Made by a program: the position numbers and the translations under genes. From NCBI GenBank assembly GCA_000469685.2, contig LS997562.1:31765715-31829714 (forward strand): DNA of 64,000 nucleotides, given 5' to 3'. Below are positions 17,171 through 30,475 of this stretch, piece by piece (the first letter of the stretch is position 1; each line of letters starts with the position of its first letter). The stretch is from Haemonchus contortus. Lineage: Eukaryota; Nematoda; Chromadorea; Rhabditida; Trichostrongylidae. Under the pieces are notes generated by a model that had not been told where the DNA came from, ran no database searches, and was given only the letters and a program-made list of their open reading frames with translations.

Positions 17171-19715
17171 CTCCCCCGCCGCCATCATGTTGTGGGTGTG
17201 CGGGTGCGGGTGAGAGCGTCGGACGACGACACGACATCTCTCCAAAACTTTCTATACGCGCTGTTGGCAGTTCTCAAACTGACTTACAACCGCATTCCAT
17301 CGTTACGTTCACTTTCGCTTCTTATTTTCGTCATAAAACCATCTGTCGAGTTTGTGGAGCCAGTAAACATATGTTTATGGATGGTCGCTCGCTTTGTCCG
17401 TTCGCTGCCACCTTCCCCATTTACTACTGAGTATTCTTCATTTATTTTCACTTTCTGTTTACAATGTAATTACCGTGTTTACTTGACTCAAATATTTTGT
17501 TTATAACAGCATCTTTACGGTCACATCGAAGACAATTTTTGCACTCACTGAATTGAATCCATTTGTGGGGGCTTTGGGGATGAGCTAATTTATAGGGGTT
17601 AATCTACCCAGGTGGGCCAAGGGCTATCGTAGTAGTACTCACAACTGTTGGGTAAGACCGTGTTTTGCGACAGCGAAATTAAGAAATGTTTAAAAATGTC
17701 CATGTCATATTACAAATCAAATCCCAAGTCTAGCAGCCATCCCGACAGTACTGCCTCTGAGAGGGTCTTTCCCAAGCCCAGTAAAGCCTTCAAACTAACC
17801 CCAGTAAGGAACCCTGAGATCGAGCGACAGTCAGAAGGAAGTCATTGGTAACAACAGGAAACAAGGACTGTTTGTTGTGATGCGATATCAACTAAGAAGA
17901 ACTCGTCCAAAAAGCCGGTTCTTGCTATTCTTCTCGTACGTCTTCGAAGTCGATTGCAAAGACGGAAACACATCTTTTAGACTTTCTACTTTTTCACTTT
18001 TTCTTGCTCATCCACCTGACAAGCCGCTTAAGCCTACTTTTTCGTTTTTAAAGTCTGCTTCCCATATCCTGCTCGAGCGGAACCACAGTTATTACGTCAT
18101 CATTGAAAATCTTAAAAAACACTGTGACTAGAGAACAGACGGTTTTCGCTCCTTGAAAAGCAACTTTGGTGATGATCTCTTCGAAACATCTCTGAGTTTC
18201 CCTCTCAAACGAGGAAATGGCTCACCTGATGGCGTTTTAAATTGTTTATTATTAATTTTTCTACGAGTAATTTTCCTCTTCTCAGCTAGGAGTCGAGGCT
18301 GATGGGGTGAGTTCATGCTATCATGGGGGAGAGGCTCTTGGATGTAAAAGGAAATTTGTTGATACTGAAAATGTTGTTATTCTGAAGACCGGAAGAAATT
18401 AACAATCGTTACGGGGGTTTTACCAGTTCACAAAGGAAACTGATTCATTGACTCTGTCATGGTTGACTGCGCGTTCGGTTCTTGTTCTTTAGCAACACGA
18501 TTTGGTGTGATGGATGAGCCCTCGTCAGTTGACGGGGTTCATCGGCATGTCCTTTTGAGCAGCCAATCATTTTTGTTTCCTACTGCAAATCAACCCAATG
18601 AATGATGACAATGATTGTATGTGGTTTCTGATTTTAATATGCTTCAACAGTTATCGTTATTTCTGCTCAAGACAACTCCAGGCACTGGTGTTTAGAAAAT
18701 TCTTATATCACAACCTCTTCTCTATTCACCCAACCCAGAATCACACCTTTCTCATAGGGTCTTTATTCCTACACGTTGGTCTAATTTCCATGGACATGCT
18801 GTTCAGTGAAAATTCTCAAAGTTAATGTGACAATGGTCTAGGATCGTTTTTCAGCCGATTTTGAAACCAGTTTACCCGTTGGAATCGACTAAGCAGAGAT
18901 TCTTCAACTAACATCACTACTAATCGCGCCAATCACAGTCACGGTTCGACCCTCGAATTATTTTGATTCATCAACAAATGAAATGGTCACACAAAATTCG
19001 CGCTACGATCGTTCAATCATACGGAAATCCTAGACATAACTTGCGAATTGTGATGTTCTTGCTCGGCAGAATATCCCGATATTGTGGAAATCAGAGCAAT
19101 TGCTGGTAGGACCACATCGAAGAACATAGCAACTTTCATTTTTTTGTCGACCTAGAAACAGTCCTGTGAAATGCTAATTACTATCGGCTAGAACCGACTA
19201 CTCCTCACCGTGGCCTCAACGGAAATTACCCTCGCAGCCCGAAATTCGGGCTGATAAGTTTTGGAAACCTTCTATGTATGTTGTTTTGAATAGACTTCTG
19301 GAAAAATTTGGGTGCTCGGCAATACTGACTATGATGAAATGCTGTGGTATTCTGAACAATCCTTATCAGCGATCCGTATCCATTCCTCGGGAACAGGGAA
19401 AGTAATTGGCTGCAGGGCTAGAACTGGTAAAAGTGAACGGAACGATGGAATGTAGTTGTAGAATGAACGTTTCCCGGCTTTCTCTCGTCCTCTTCTTCAC
19501 CCTCCCTTAATCATTTTGATATGTAGCTTAATGCATCTTCCTTAATAGACTTGTTTCAGCTGGGTTTCCAGCAAAATATGCAATTACTGCAGGGAAAAAG
19601 TAGCAACATTACTCAATCACTGAATTACTCTCAATGGCGTCAGTCTTGTTTTCCCCTCGGGAATAGGGAGTCGGTCAGGAAAACCCAAGGGGCGCTGTAG
19701 GGTGGAAAAACGGCC
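17171..19715. other. Intergenic, no recognised gene
   Basis: There are a few open frames with protein-like composition, for example 17648-17851 (SYYKSNPKSSSHPDSTASER) and 17877-18131. None has a splice or family context that supports a gene. No clear terminal repeats are seen. Confidence 0.4.
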
Positions 19716-20045
19716 AAGATAGAGCCTGATAAGGGCACCAAACCAGCCTATCCGACGTGCACACCCAGAGCGGTCGAGTTCATAAGCATTGCTAAAGCTG
19801 TAGGGGTTACTCCTTTCGCACCGGGACCCACACCTTGCACGCAGACCGCTTATTGCAGCCAGTTTTATGCAATGACGCGTTCATTCGAACATTACTCGTT
19901 CAAATACCCCTTCCAGGCAACTTCTGTCGTCACATTCTCGACCAACCCCTATTTTTACATTCCTCGAAGGCAAATATTTAGTATCTGTGCTCCATACCAT
20001 TTTTACTGTTTACCATTTCTCACAAAAATTCATCAAAGAAATCTT
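19716..20045. mobile_element. Decayed MITE sharing the GCACCGGGACCCACACC module
   Basis: The block GGTTACTCCTTTCGCACCGG to TTACTCGTTCAAATACCCC is homologous to 28025-28385, in the same orientation. The module also appears at 5965 and 13045. The termini are too decayed to set. Confidence 0.45.
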
Positions 20046-20169
20046 TGTTAACGGCAATGTAGGAACTCGTTTGCAAAATTCAAATCTTTCAACAAAAAAT
20101 GTTTCCTGACCTAGAAACCTTTCAGACCTATTCGGTAGGTAGTGGAAAGGGTAATTTCAATACTATCCC

Positions 20170-20300
20170 ATTTACAAGGTTGACGATTTATGGACAAAAC
20201 TTCAGTCTCGGACGGGACTCGAACCCGTACTTGTACTTTCCGGGCACAATCTATTTACGTATGCTTGCATGCTTGCTCTTCCCCGTTAGGTGGTGTCTGG
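20170..20300 (-). mobile_element. tRNA-derived SINE B
   Basis: TTATGGACAAAACTTCAGTC, then GGGACTCGAACCCGTAC (B-box complement), matches copies at 41790 and 42417. It differs from SINE A in body sequence. Confidence 0.6.
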
Positions 20301-22410
20301 AAGGAAGTGACAGCCGTTTGAAAAACAGCGAAAACTGAGCTCCCACTCATTTCATGGTACTGGGCAAAAAACTCAAACTCCCTATAAGACACGTGATCTC
20401 TGGGAACATATTTCTGGTCGTTTCAATCGTTTTTAACACATACGGCTTAAGATCATCCGGTTAGCGAAATAAGAAAGGATGAAGCAACGACTTTAAGCTG
20501 ACTTATGAGCTTCTTCTCCTTTTACGTAGTGAGAATAAGAAATTCGAATTCGGTACATTACAGTGATCTAAGGCTGTTTTTAGGAGTCACCTGTTGATGA
20601 ACGTTGAAGACTGGAAAATTTCAAAATGACGAAAGCTTCGCTAGACTGTTTTTTCCACAGCACAAATCAACCGTTCAGATGTCTTTCACAAGCTCGCCTG
20701 AAAGGTCTTAAAGCACGACAGCACGTACGCCGACTGAAGGCACTGGTTTCCACAAAAAAAAACTGATTTCTCACTTGCAATCGCGATTTATAGTACCGGC
20801 TAAGCTCTTGAGGCTTCGATATTCCTGAACAAAAGTACTTGCGTCAATTCTTCTAGCCTTCCATACACTCAATCGTTCAACGGGAGCTATCAGGTTGATG
20901 CATAATTATTGCGGTTTTTTTCGGCAAATTTTACTTGAAGAAACGATAGAAATATCTATCATAGCATGCTCAATTAATTGCTCCGGAACATATCCACCAA
21001 CTACGTCAAGCACTGCTTCCCATTTGCTAGGCGGTCGGATTCCACAGGCGAAGAAGTTTCGATTCCTGGAGGCGATCACGCCTTGACTTTGGCATTCAAG
21101 CCATTCACTTCGTCGAAAGTTGTGTTCGTTAACCAATCTTTGGAAGGGCGGTCAACGTGTTAATCCATAGGAGTATCTGTTGATGAATAGGGCGAGTGCA
21201 GGAGCAAATTCCATTCCTTGTCGGCTTTGGCTGCCTGTTCCGTCGCCAAGGATTCGTTGAGATCACGTTGAGTGTGCTGCCTTCCAACATTTCTCGAAGT
21301 AATAGAGCATAACTCGTCGTTTATGAAGATGACTTTCTAGACATATTTCTATTAAGGGAAGAGAGAAGAACATATCTATAAAAATCCCGAATTCAAAAGT
21401 TCAATTTTATCGAGAGAAAAGAAGCCGCGAAAAAATTGGCAGTAAGTATGCATCAATCTAATATGGTAAGGAATAAGTCTTATCCCCTTTTTTCATGCTA
21501 TCAAGAGGAGAGGAATCAACCGAGCCGATCATGGCATTAGTTCGTTGCGTCGGGTTTATGTTAATCACTATTCTCGTTGATGTCTTAACGGCTTGTTTGG
21601 TCGGCTTCATTGAGTGATTGACGGTCGGAGAGTCGAATCGAGTTTCTGTGTTGATCAAGCCGGTATCTTTGCGGATTCGCCACTATCGTTAACAATCGAA
21701 TCGATAACCAGTCCACGATCGATACCTTTCTGAGTACTTCGAACTAAAGATAAAATAGAGTAAGTTTGTACTCTTCAGACATGACAATCCTATTGCTCGC
21801 CATGGAACGTCAGAAGACAATAAGCTTCTACGGCGTTTCCTGAAGCTCAAACCGGCATCGGCACTGTGGGAGTGTGGCTTCAAAGGACCTGATCCTTATT
21901 GGATCTGACCCTGCAGTGGGAAAATTCTCATTGTTCCCGTGGGGTTATGCTGGAAAATGTGACAGGCTTGGATGTTCCCACGAACCGATTTTCATCTGCG
22001 AATTGTCCAGAAGATCGTTTTGAAGAGGGTTTAACCGCCGGCTTTTGAAGGGCACTTTGAGCATTCTGAAGAAACGAGTTATCGTGTGAAGCACAGCTGA
22101 CGATCTGTTAGCCATCACTGACTGCTTCAGCATTAATAGAACAGGGGAGTCCCAGTTGAAAGATCTCACCCTCACTTTTTGGGAATCTTTTCGAACCCCT
22201 ATTTTGAGCTGTTATAACATTCTATAATGTTGAAGAAATATTTTTTCCGAAATCCAAAAATTCCTGAGCATCAAAAATGAGCATGGCACAACTTAGCATT
22301 GATTTTCATATCCAGCAAATAAAGCCCGTTGTTAAAAGTTTAAACAGCTTTTGTCCTTGATGAATTTCGTGGATAGGACTAGCGTATCCTACACTTATTC
22401 AGAATCGTCA
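20301..22410. other. Intergenic, no recognised gene
   Basis: Minus-strand frames at 21458-22175 have a coding-like look but are interrupted by many stops. They may be remnants of a transposon ORF that I cannot name. Confidence 0.35.
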
Positions 22411-22490
22411 TGTTTCATAGTCCAGGCTCGCTCGCTTGATCGGTCGGTCGGTCAGTCAGTCGCTCGGGGCCAAATCGTGGACTATGAAAG
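22411..22490. mobile_element. Short MITE with CATAGTCC/GGACTATG ends and a GGTC microsatellite core
   Basis: TTTCATAGTCCAGG and CGTGGACTATGAAAGC bracket a core of GGTC/AGTC tetramers (GATCGGTCGGTCGGTCAGTC). It is the third member of the CTATGAAAGC group in the window. Confidence 0.6.
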
Positions 22491-22499
22491 CTTTTTGAC

Positions 22500-22742
22500 T
22501 GTGACCAATCCCGTCTGAGGATGCGCCCACGCACTGACTTCCATTCAGAATTGTAGTGGTGTATTGAAGGGGTATGTGTCTTTTAAGATGATTTGCGGTG
22601 GCCGAGTCTGGTACCAGATAACCGACCATAAAGGGAGGAAGGTTTGGTTGGATGTTGGCCTTGGTGGATATCGAGCCAGGATTCGAGCCCGTGATCATGC
22701 GTGGTGTGAAGTGTGCCACTTCCCTCTATACCACTCCCACTC
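22500..22742 (-). mobile_element. SINE A
   Basis: It runs from AATCCCGTCTGAGGATGCGC through TGGTACCAGATAACCGACC to the B-box complement GGATTCGAGCCCGTGATCATG and the head complement ending CCACTCCCA. The central body is shortened. Confidence 0.75.
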
Positions 22743-23327
22743 AATTTAAACATTAGTCATTCATATTTACAGAATTTAACATCTCGAACATTTGTTTTTG
22801 AATATGACTCCAGTAAGGTGGTACCCCCACTTACTGAACACAAGCTCTAAGTCTCATACTGGAATTATCACTGACTCGTCTGCCTTAGCATTTTCGGGTG
22901 TTCGCCCTGTTCTTACACTACCACTACTTCTTTTTGTTGTTTCATTCGTTGTTTTTGTGTTGTTAGTCGAAACAGCAATGACTTTCCTGTTTGGTATAGG
23001 AGCACGAAGCGCCAGATGGAACAGTCGGCGAATTCGCGTTGTGCACGTATGTAACTTGGGTCACTTTCTAGATACGCTGCTGTAACAGCGAAACATTGCT
23101 GTACACCAGTCCAATGTTGCATGTTTACTGAGTTCCAAATGTATAGAACGGTTGGGTCATCGCCTACTTCCATCTCCGTACACCCCATCTACTCTAACAC
23201 CCTTGTTTATCTTTGACGCTCTGCTTTGACTGCTCCATCCCAAAAATCAACTTTTTTCCGTTTGAATTAAAATTTCCAGTTATATTCATATGATGTTTTG
23301 CAATATAAAAGGAAAACAGTTTAAAGT

Positions 23328-23600
23328 TCCGATCAACCCGTCTGATGGATGCGCCCCGCACTCGACTTCTACTCGAAATCGTAATAGCGTATCGAAGCGA
23401 ATGTGGCCTATACAATGACTTGCGGTGGTCAGCCGATATACAAGTCAGTGCGTTTATCCTCCAAGACGAGTTTGGAACCAATTAGTCGACCCAGGAGGGA
23501 AGAAACGCTTCATTGGTCGAGGCGAGTATCGATCCGGGATTCGAACCCGGGACCATGCGTGTGTGAAGTGCAATACTTGCCACTTCACCACATCTGCCCA
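23328..23600 (-). mobile_element. SINE A, near full length
   Basis: The copy keeps CAACCCGTCTGATGGATGCG, GGTCAGCCGATATACAAGTC, a perfect B-box complement GGGATTCGAACCC and the head complement TTGCCACTTCACCACATCTG. Confidence 0.8.
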
Positions 23601-24844
23601 AAAAATTGTCGCTGAGCGTGTTTTTTAATGCTTGGAATCGTGGGTTTGACTGCTCCACACTGTACAATGCTTTCTGTGAGACAAGTCAGTGCGTTCATCT
23701 TCCCAGTCAAAGCTGTTATCCTCTCCTGGCAATGAAAGACCACCTCTATGTCCCCCATGTTGTGCTCATATTGATTAAGGATTTCATCTGATCCGTTTTG
23801 ACTCGGGACATAAATCTCGGCCCACTCGGGAGGCAAACCACATAAGACTTGGCATTACATTTCAATTTCTATAAATCACTATAGAGCATGAATCTACAGT
23901 AATACGAGACTATGGGTGGAAGTAGGCTGTTGGGAAACCACAAACTTTATCTACGCCGATCTTTCTCTTTCCTCTTTTTTCGGTTCTTTTCCATGTAAGA
24001 TGACCGAAAACCGCAACTTACACCGAAATGACAATTCACAGTTCACAGAGTCCTGTCTGACTGGTGATAAGAAACTGGTATGTGAACGTCATCGGCAAAG
24101 TAGTTTGTCCACCTTAGTATTCACCTTGGCTGAAAGCTACTCTATATGCTATGCAGTTTTCCTTTTTCGTCGTTTTTTTGCTACCAATGTCACATTCACT
24201 GCCAACATTCACATTCTCACTGACCATTCATAGGTATAATGCCAACTGTAAAAACTGCCTATGATGTTTTCAATTAAAGATCAGAAAATTTTCGAATATT
24301 TACTGGTTTCCGTACTCTAGCTCGTTCGATTCGTTTCGTTTCAACATCATAAATGAAATTTCTTCTCTTTGGCCCAAACAAGAATTTCATTCCGTTCCGC
24401 TGCAAAAGTTCTTTCGAGCAGTAGAACGAGCGATAACATTTTTAAATTCCAAGAGAAATATTCATTTCAGTTTCACTTGGCTCGCTTCGTTCACTTACAT
24501 AGTTGGTCGATAACTTCACTCACTGTCAAGTGTTCATCTCAATGTTTTAAGGAATTGATTAATTTCAGTAATATTTACCGAGCTTAAGCTTCAACAATCA
24601 TCTCTATCGTATTTTCTTCCATAAGCCCATAGAAGTACGGTTGCGCATGGGTAAAAGGCGAATGTTCGATCCAAGGTCTATGCATCTTCTTTTGGATATT
24701 GCTGTTTTTTTTGTTTTTTGACGGTTTATGGTACAACGAAAATCGACTACTTGGTTCTCGTGTTCTTCTAGTTGTGGTGTCCCTTTGTAATTCACTCTTG
24801 CTCTAATACTTCGTTTTGTGACAGCTACAAGCAGAAGTAGCGAC
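23601..24844. other. Intergenic, nothing firm
   Basis: A second SINE-like scrap (AGTCAGTGCGTTCATCTTCC near 23684) is present. The rest is AT-rich, with no splice-supported frame. Confidence 0.4.
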
Positions 24845-25140
24845 TAAAGTTTGAACAGCTTCACCAGACCTTTCCCGCTGCACTTGAATCGTTCGGATAA
24901 CTGATACTGTGCCTCTGGGCTCAGGCCCCAGTAAGGTCTCCACTGGTCCCTGTCGCGAGCTAGGGTAATCCAATGGATCGCTCTCTCTCGAGTGATACAG
25001 GGCGAAGCATTCCTTTCGCTCGGGGCTTTCGTAAAGAAGTCTGACCATCGCGATGGCAACCCTCCTGGTCCTGGTGTTCGTTTAAAGTCTCAAGGGATCC
25101 AGTTAGCTACCGCCTTGGTCGAACGGTCATCACGATATCA
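24845..25140 (-). mobile_element. RTE-type LINE relic, reverse transcriptase C-terminus
   Basis: The minus-strand frame 24844-25059 reads [20 protein letters not shown], then [16 protein letters not shown]. This is the RW-FF ... W-LARDR--W--YW ending of nematode RTE polyproteins. The same segment occurs, more decayed, at 170-380. About 70 codons are intact. Confidence 0.7.
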
Positions 25141-25535
25141 ACAAGGTGTCCGGCCAACCTGATTTTTGATTTTCCACGAAATTGCGGTCATCAACTGCAT
25201 AGTAATCTTACTTGATTGATTTAACTTAGCGGAACACTTGGAGCCCTGAATGCCTAGTAGGCTACTGCAAAATGTGTTCGCTACTTTTCGCTTATGTTGC
25301 ATTTTTAAATCAATAATCATTATCAAGGCGTAGAACTATGAAATAAGCAAGGGGTGGGGACTTCTTAGGGGCTAATTAAGAGAGAAGGCCTTCCCAATCA
25401 CTCTTTGAGGAAAGCCAAATGATTCTGACCAACTTCGAAGACGATAGTTTCTGATTTCGTACCCTTTTTCGAGATTGCTTGATAAGATATTGACTCGAAT
25501 TCTTGAGTATAAAATGAAGTGCAAATTCTTTTGAC

Positions 25536-25816
25536 GTTGATTAATCCCGCTTTCGAGATGTGCCTCAGGGTCCTATTTCCATACAAAATCGTACCGGCAT
25601 TTTTGAATGCTTTTATGGCCTATACAATGCTTTGCGGTAGCCGACCGATGTACAAGGCAGTACTTTCAACCTATCAGCCGAGTCTAACACCTGTTAATTA
25701 AATTCGTAAAGATGGAAGGCCCTGTTGGTTTGGGCATATATCGTCCCGGGATCCCTTCTCTATGTGCTGATGTGTGCTAATGCCCCACTGGTCACTAGAT
25801 CACTCCACCCGCCTTT
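25536..25816 (-). mobile_element. SINE A, diverged
   Basis: It runs from GTTGATTAATCCCGCTTTCG through TAGCCGACCGATGTACAAGG to the decayed head complement CACTCCACCCGCC. Confidence 0.65.
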
Positions 25817-26097
25817 GTGAAATATTTATTACCAGTGAGCTACGCACGCTCATGCGTGTACCACATGTCCACAACCTCTCATCTACGATTTTACTCGAGA
25901 AGAGCAGTAAAACATTTTCATGCTCCGTATAAACGACACTGTTTCACCCAAAATCCCCCTTAAGTTTCATTTCTGGAGATCGCGCATCAGAGTTAAGCAC
26001 TCAAGAACAAAGTATCCTTTCAAGAGCGTAGCTGTCATTACATTTATACTGGTAATGTCGCTCCAGTTTGATTGTAGGAGATTGCGATCGGGGCGGA

Positions 26098-26250
26098 CAT
26101 GCAGAAAAGCACTGACTTGTACATCGGCTGGCTACCGCAAGTCATTGCATAGGCCACATACGCATTCAATACGCCACTACGATTCTGAATGGAAGTCGAA
26201 TGCGCGGGATCCTTCTGATGGGATTGCTTAACGCCCCGAAGCACTATTTG
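26098..26250 (+). mobile_element. SINE A, 3' half
   Basis: AAAGCACTGACTTGTACATC to GGATTGCTTAACGCCCCGAA is present. The tRNA-like head is absent. Confidence 0.7.
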
Positions 26251-26811
26251 ATTGCGCATCAGAGAAGTAATGGAAAAGAGCAGAGTGTTCGATGATGCCT
26301 GATACCAATAGATGCCCATGTAAAACGTTCCCCACCCTGAATTCCTTCTTCTCTAAAAACCGGTTAGCATGCGATCTACCTCCCCACCGCGCTCATTTGA
26401 TCTCCACGCTCTTGATCGTGCCTACGTGACTTTTGCGAGGACACACAAACGGACACACAAAGTTAGCGGTTTATATATATAGAGGATAGAATGGATAATA
26501 AAATATAAAGATCACTTTTGTACATGAAAAAGCTTGGTAACGGTTCATTTTAAATTTCTAATTATAGATCAGCTTAGTTTTATCAGTAAACTGAGTAAAC
26601 CATTTATGTGATTTCAAAAAACATGAAGACTCGAAAGAACAAGTTTTCTGGAAACGCTGTTCTCCACCAAATCCTGTCAAGAATGCCGTTTATGCCATTA
26701 TGGTCCTTAATGAATTGGGTGCTACCGCTCTGAAATGGAGGGATTCAGGACATTTTCTCCAGTAGCAAAAGAGGAAGTAAGGAGATTTTGAACTGAACTG
26801 TTTCGTTAAGT
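26251..26811. other. Intergenic, nothing recognised
   Basis: AT-rich sequence including TTTATATATATAGAGG near 26470. No frame or repeat can be placed. Confidence 0.45.
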
Positions 26812-27260
26812 CACAGTTCACGATAATTTTGCAGTATCCAGTTTTCAAGGATCAATGAAACTAACAGTCCAGAATAGTGCGAAGGTAACGGGGGAAATGG
26901 GAAAAACGGCGTATTTGAAAGCTATTCTTCAAAAAAGTACTAAAATTTGGGAATGGACGAGAACAATACCGGGTGTGTGTCAAGTCGTGCGTCCGAGGGA
27001 GCGTGCGGCAAATTGCGCGGCGAAGTTTGTGGCGAATTGGGACGACTCCGGCGCCTATCATTGGGGCCCAAATCTGAAGTAGGGTAGATAGTAAGGTCAG
27101 CTGATCCTACTACTTTACTTTACTTCAAAATCGAATCGGACGCACGACTTGACCGTCCCCCGAACAATACCACCAAGTTGGAAGGAGTAATTTGTGCCAT
27201 TGCGTACAGCTGACTACAGTAAGCCAAAAATATTCGATGTTGTTTTTTAACCAGCTGTTG
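26812..27260. mobile_element. MITE with GTTCACGATAA left end, hosting a MULE-like insert
   Basis: The left end is GTCACAGTTCACGATAATTTT. The interior AGTGCGAAGGTAACGGGG resembles 54112-54693. The part after the insert contains GTGCCATTGCGTACAGCTGAC, the unoccupied version of the 5421 site. The right end is unclear. Confidence 0.5.
26971..27161. mobile_element. Palindromic MITE, MULE-like, 10-bp target duplication
   Basis: GAACAATACC occurs at 26961-26970 and again at 27162-27171. Inside, GTCAAGTCGTGCGTCCGA faces its exact complement TCGGACGCACGACTTGAC. The core TATCATTGGGGCCCAAAT is shared with the element at 1808-2054. It has no coding capacity. Confidence 0.85.
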
Positions 27261-28024
27261 ATCCTGGCGTAGGTGGTTCTATTCTGCGCTACTCTCTTAT
27301 TCGTTGCTTCTCTAACAGAACAGGTATTCAAAACAATATAAGTCATAATAAGCAACAATGGAATAGCCTAAAATATATTAGGTTACGCTACGACGATCTC
27401 CCGATTGATTTTCTACCAAAGTTGCTCCAACGCGAACATCGGTGCCTGGCAATTAGATTTGATAGTCAATCTGGCGGGAGGTGTGGCATGCACACGATAC
27501 AATCCCTGGTCCCTTATTGTGCCCTATCTATGACGTTTTTCGGCCTGTGACCGCAGGTATGGTATAAGGAGGCCTCGAAATCAAACTATTTGGGAATCTC
27601 AGAAACCATTTCTATCATGAACTCTGCGTCTAAGTCGCACCCACAATCCAGAGCGTGACCAGTGTGAAACGTGTTTCTTGCTGAATTTCGGGTTTTCGCT
27701 ACTCTTCCCTATCTTTATCGAAACTGTTCATCAAATCACTTTTTGTGGAAAACCATATAATTTCGATTAAATTCGAATATGATTTGGTGAATGAGAAACT
27801 TCCATCTCATTCCCTTCCTTTGGGGAAATCTCAATGATTAATCACCACAAAGTATAAAACCAAATATTAACTAACTACTTCATTAACGACTCAATCGAAA
27901 CACTTCGCTTTTGTTACTTTCCGTCATTTATTTCTTCTATCAGCAATCACAGCGAAGGAGCATTTGGTGCTCATTCGGACCGTTTGCCTTGTAGTCTCGT
28001 CTTGTTAAACCCATTCTTTATCAG
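27261..28024. other. Intergenic, nothing recognised
   Basis: No supported frame, terminal repeat or SINE is seen. Confidence 0.45.
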
Positions 28025-28385
28025 GGCGTAATTAGGGCGTCAAATCCGGTCTAGCCGATGTACACACCAAGGGCGGACGAGTTTTAAGCATTGTATAATA
28101 GAGGCTGTAGAAGTTGCAGCATTCGCACCGGGACCCACACCTCGCGCACGGGCAGCTCACTCACCAGCTCTATGCGATGGCGTGCACATTTGGACAACTC
28201 GTCCAAGTACTCCATTTATTTCTTCCTTTTATCCAACACCCAATTTTAACACTCTTTGAGGCCTTATATTCCGATTTTCGTGTAGTCTTCGCCTTTTTCG
28301 CACTAATCTGGGCTCTCGTTTCCATTATCCTTTAACACCAGATACCCCAAAATTATTGTTAATTATACCTTCAAAGGAAATGAAT
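28025..28385. mobile_element. Decayed MITE sharing the GCACCGGGACCCACACC module
   Basis: Homologous to 19716-20045. The right end ATTATTGTTAATTATACCTTC is a decayed form of the TCGTGAATTGTGCCTT terminal repeat. Confidence 0.5.
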
Positions 28386-29027
28386 CGAATCTCCGATGAA
28401 TCGACTGTTAAATCGAATTTACAGCTATGAAGGCTATTTAAAACTATTCGTACTTTGATGTTCTAACATCAATTATCTGTGAGAGTTCTAACACCAACTT
28501 CCTGTAATAAAAAGTAAAGTGGCGACGTGTATATGACTAATCAACCATTTGCAAGGTACATTTGCTTATTCAAAATCCATCATCGTGTCGTGGTCAGTAC
28601 AATGACGTACTGCGTTCAGCCCCTTTGCTCATCATAGACATCGAACATCAATGCTCTCGTGATGTCAGGTGATCTGACTGACATTTCAAAACCACCCATT
28701 AATGTTGCAACCACTTCGGCTCTCCGATCTGTTGGGGAGCTTGGCCAACACACATAACTCTTTTAGCCCTGCGACGTACTGCCATGAAACAAACATTTAG
28801 CACTGGCCAATCCTGCGTTGAAGTGGACTTCACGTTTGAAATCGATTCAGAATCGTAGAGGGATTTCAAAGTTATTTGCCTCAAGTTCAATGATTTCTGT
28901 AGAGCAGCCGTGGTTCGACCCGAAAGGGAAAGTGTGGACAGTTGTTGCCGAACTGGGAATTAACTCACCTTCACTATGAATAGAATGTAAATTATAAAAG
29001 TAAAAGCAAATGAAAAGTGTAAGTTCA
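28386..29027. other. Intergenic, nothing recognised
   Basis: AT-rich, without supported features. Confidence 0.45.
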
Positions 29028-29318
29028 TAAATGATGGATGAAGTTTTTGGGCGTCAGTCAACCCCGTGTAGGAGATGGGCCCCAAATTCGGTGAAACCCA
29101 GTGGCGTATTGAATGCGTATCTGGCTTATACAATGGCTTGCGGTGCTCAGCCGATGTTTAGGTCAGTGTTTTATCCTCCCAGACGGGTTCGGTATCAATT
29201 AGCCGAATCCCGGGAGATCTAAAGCCAGGTTGGACTAGCTGGATATCGAACCGGGATTCGAAACAGTGACCGTGGGGCGTGGTAGGGCGCCACTTGCCTC
29301 TACATCATTTCCGCCTTG
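29028..29318 (-). mobile_element. SINE A, near full length
   Basis: It runs from GGATGAAGTTTTTGGGCGTC through TGGCTTGCGGTGCTCAGCCG to GGGATTCGAAACAGTGACCG and the head complement TACATCATTTCCGCC. Confidence 0.8.
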
Positions 29319-30196
29319 TGTAAGTAAATCATAAAAATAGATAACCCAAAAAGTGTACAGGTAAGTGAAATGGGCCGTCGATCGATCTCCCTTTCTATCT
29401 GTAATATGCCATGCTGGGAACTTCGAAAGCCGTACGGATGTAGGAACTCGTGAAGGAGCATATCCTTGCTTCTACGAGGGATATAGTTTTTTGCTATCCG
29501 ATCCGTCTAGCAGATAGGAACATCCGAATAGCCTTCACGCTATTTGGGTGCTATCGTCTTTGATAGAAAGAGATAACTAACGACCGGCACTGTCCCCTTT
29601 TCCATCATCCCATGAATATGGCGTGCAATCATCCGCTCAGATAATAAATTTCAATGAGCCTTTTTTGCGATCCGTCGTGAGTAGTGTATGACTATGACGT
29701 CCAACGGTTCCCAAAGAAAAAGGGAAGACAAACACGCCAAGCGACGCTTCTCAGCAATCCGCTAGCCGCTTTTCTTTTCGGAAACAATCGGGTCAAGTGT
29801 GAGAAAAGCGAAATTTACGTGAAATTGTTCGGAAGTAGTTGATCCTTTTTTGGATTTTGGAATTTTATTAAATAGGAGTTTTTCAAATTCTACATTCAGA
29901 AAATTACTTTAATTTTCGATTTCTTTGTGATTTTTTATTTTTATGTGCTTCAGCAATGATTATCTTCGGTCTGAGAACGGCATCAGTATCTACTCAAAAC
30001 AATTCTGTGAAACCTCTTCCTAGAGCTCCAAACATTGCTAGGTGAAGAAAACTCATCATCGCCCCATACACCCGCAGCTCCGGGGATGACCCGATCTCGT
30101 CGCTCAAAATGTTTTAAGTTATTTGCTTGAAGAACAGCTTTATGAATGGGATTCCTGCTAGATCGTTTTTCCCTCTTATTATTTCCCATCTTAAAA
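29319..30196. other. Intergenic, nothing recognised
   Basis: Sequence without recognised repeats or frames. Confidence 0.45.
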
Positions 30197-30475
30197 AAGG
30201 GTAAAGGGAAAGGTCTTCCAATTCCGTCTGAAGGATGCTCCCCCCTCCAGAATCGTAGTATCATATTGAATGCGTAGGTGGCCTAAGCATGAACTGAGGT
30301 GGCCAGCAGATGTACATGTCAGTTATTTTATCCTCCCAGACGAGCCTGGCATCAGTTAATCGACCCCAGACGGATGGAAGTTTGGTCAGCCTGAGCGGAT
30401 ATCGATCCGGGATTCGAACCGTGACCATGTGCGTGTGATAGTGCGCCACTTTCCGCTGTCTACACCTCCATTGTT
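30197..30475 (-). mobile_element. SINE A, near full length
   Basis: It runs from the tail complement GGGTAAAGGGAAAGG through AGGTGGCCAGCAGATGTACA to the B-box complement GGGATTCGAACCGTGACC and CTACACCTCC. Confidence 0.8.

Noticed and set aside
16991..17506. A 171-codon plus-strand frame with an Arg-rich run
   Set aside because: The run is produced by a CGT/GTC trinucleotide repeat, and the flanking residues resemble no family.
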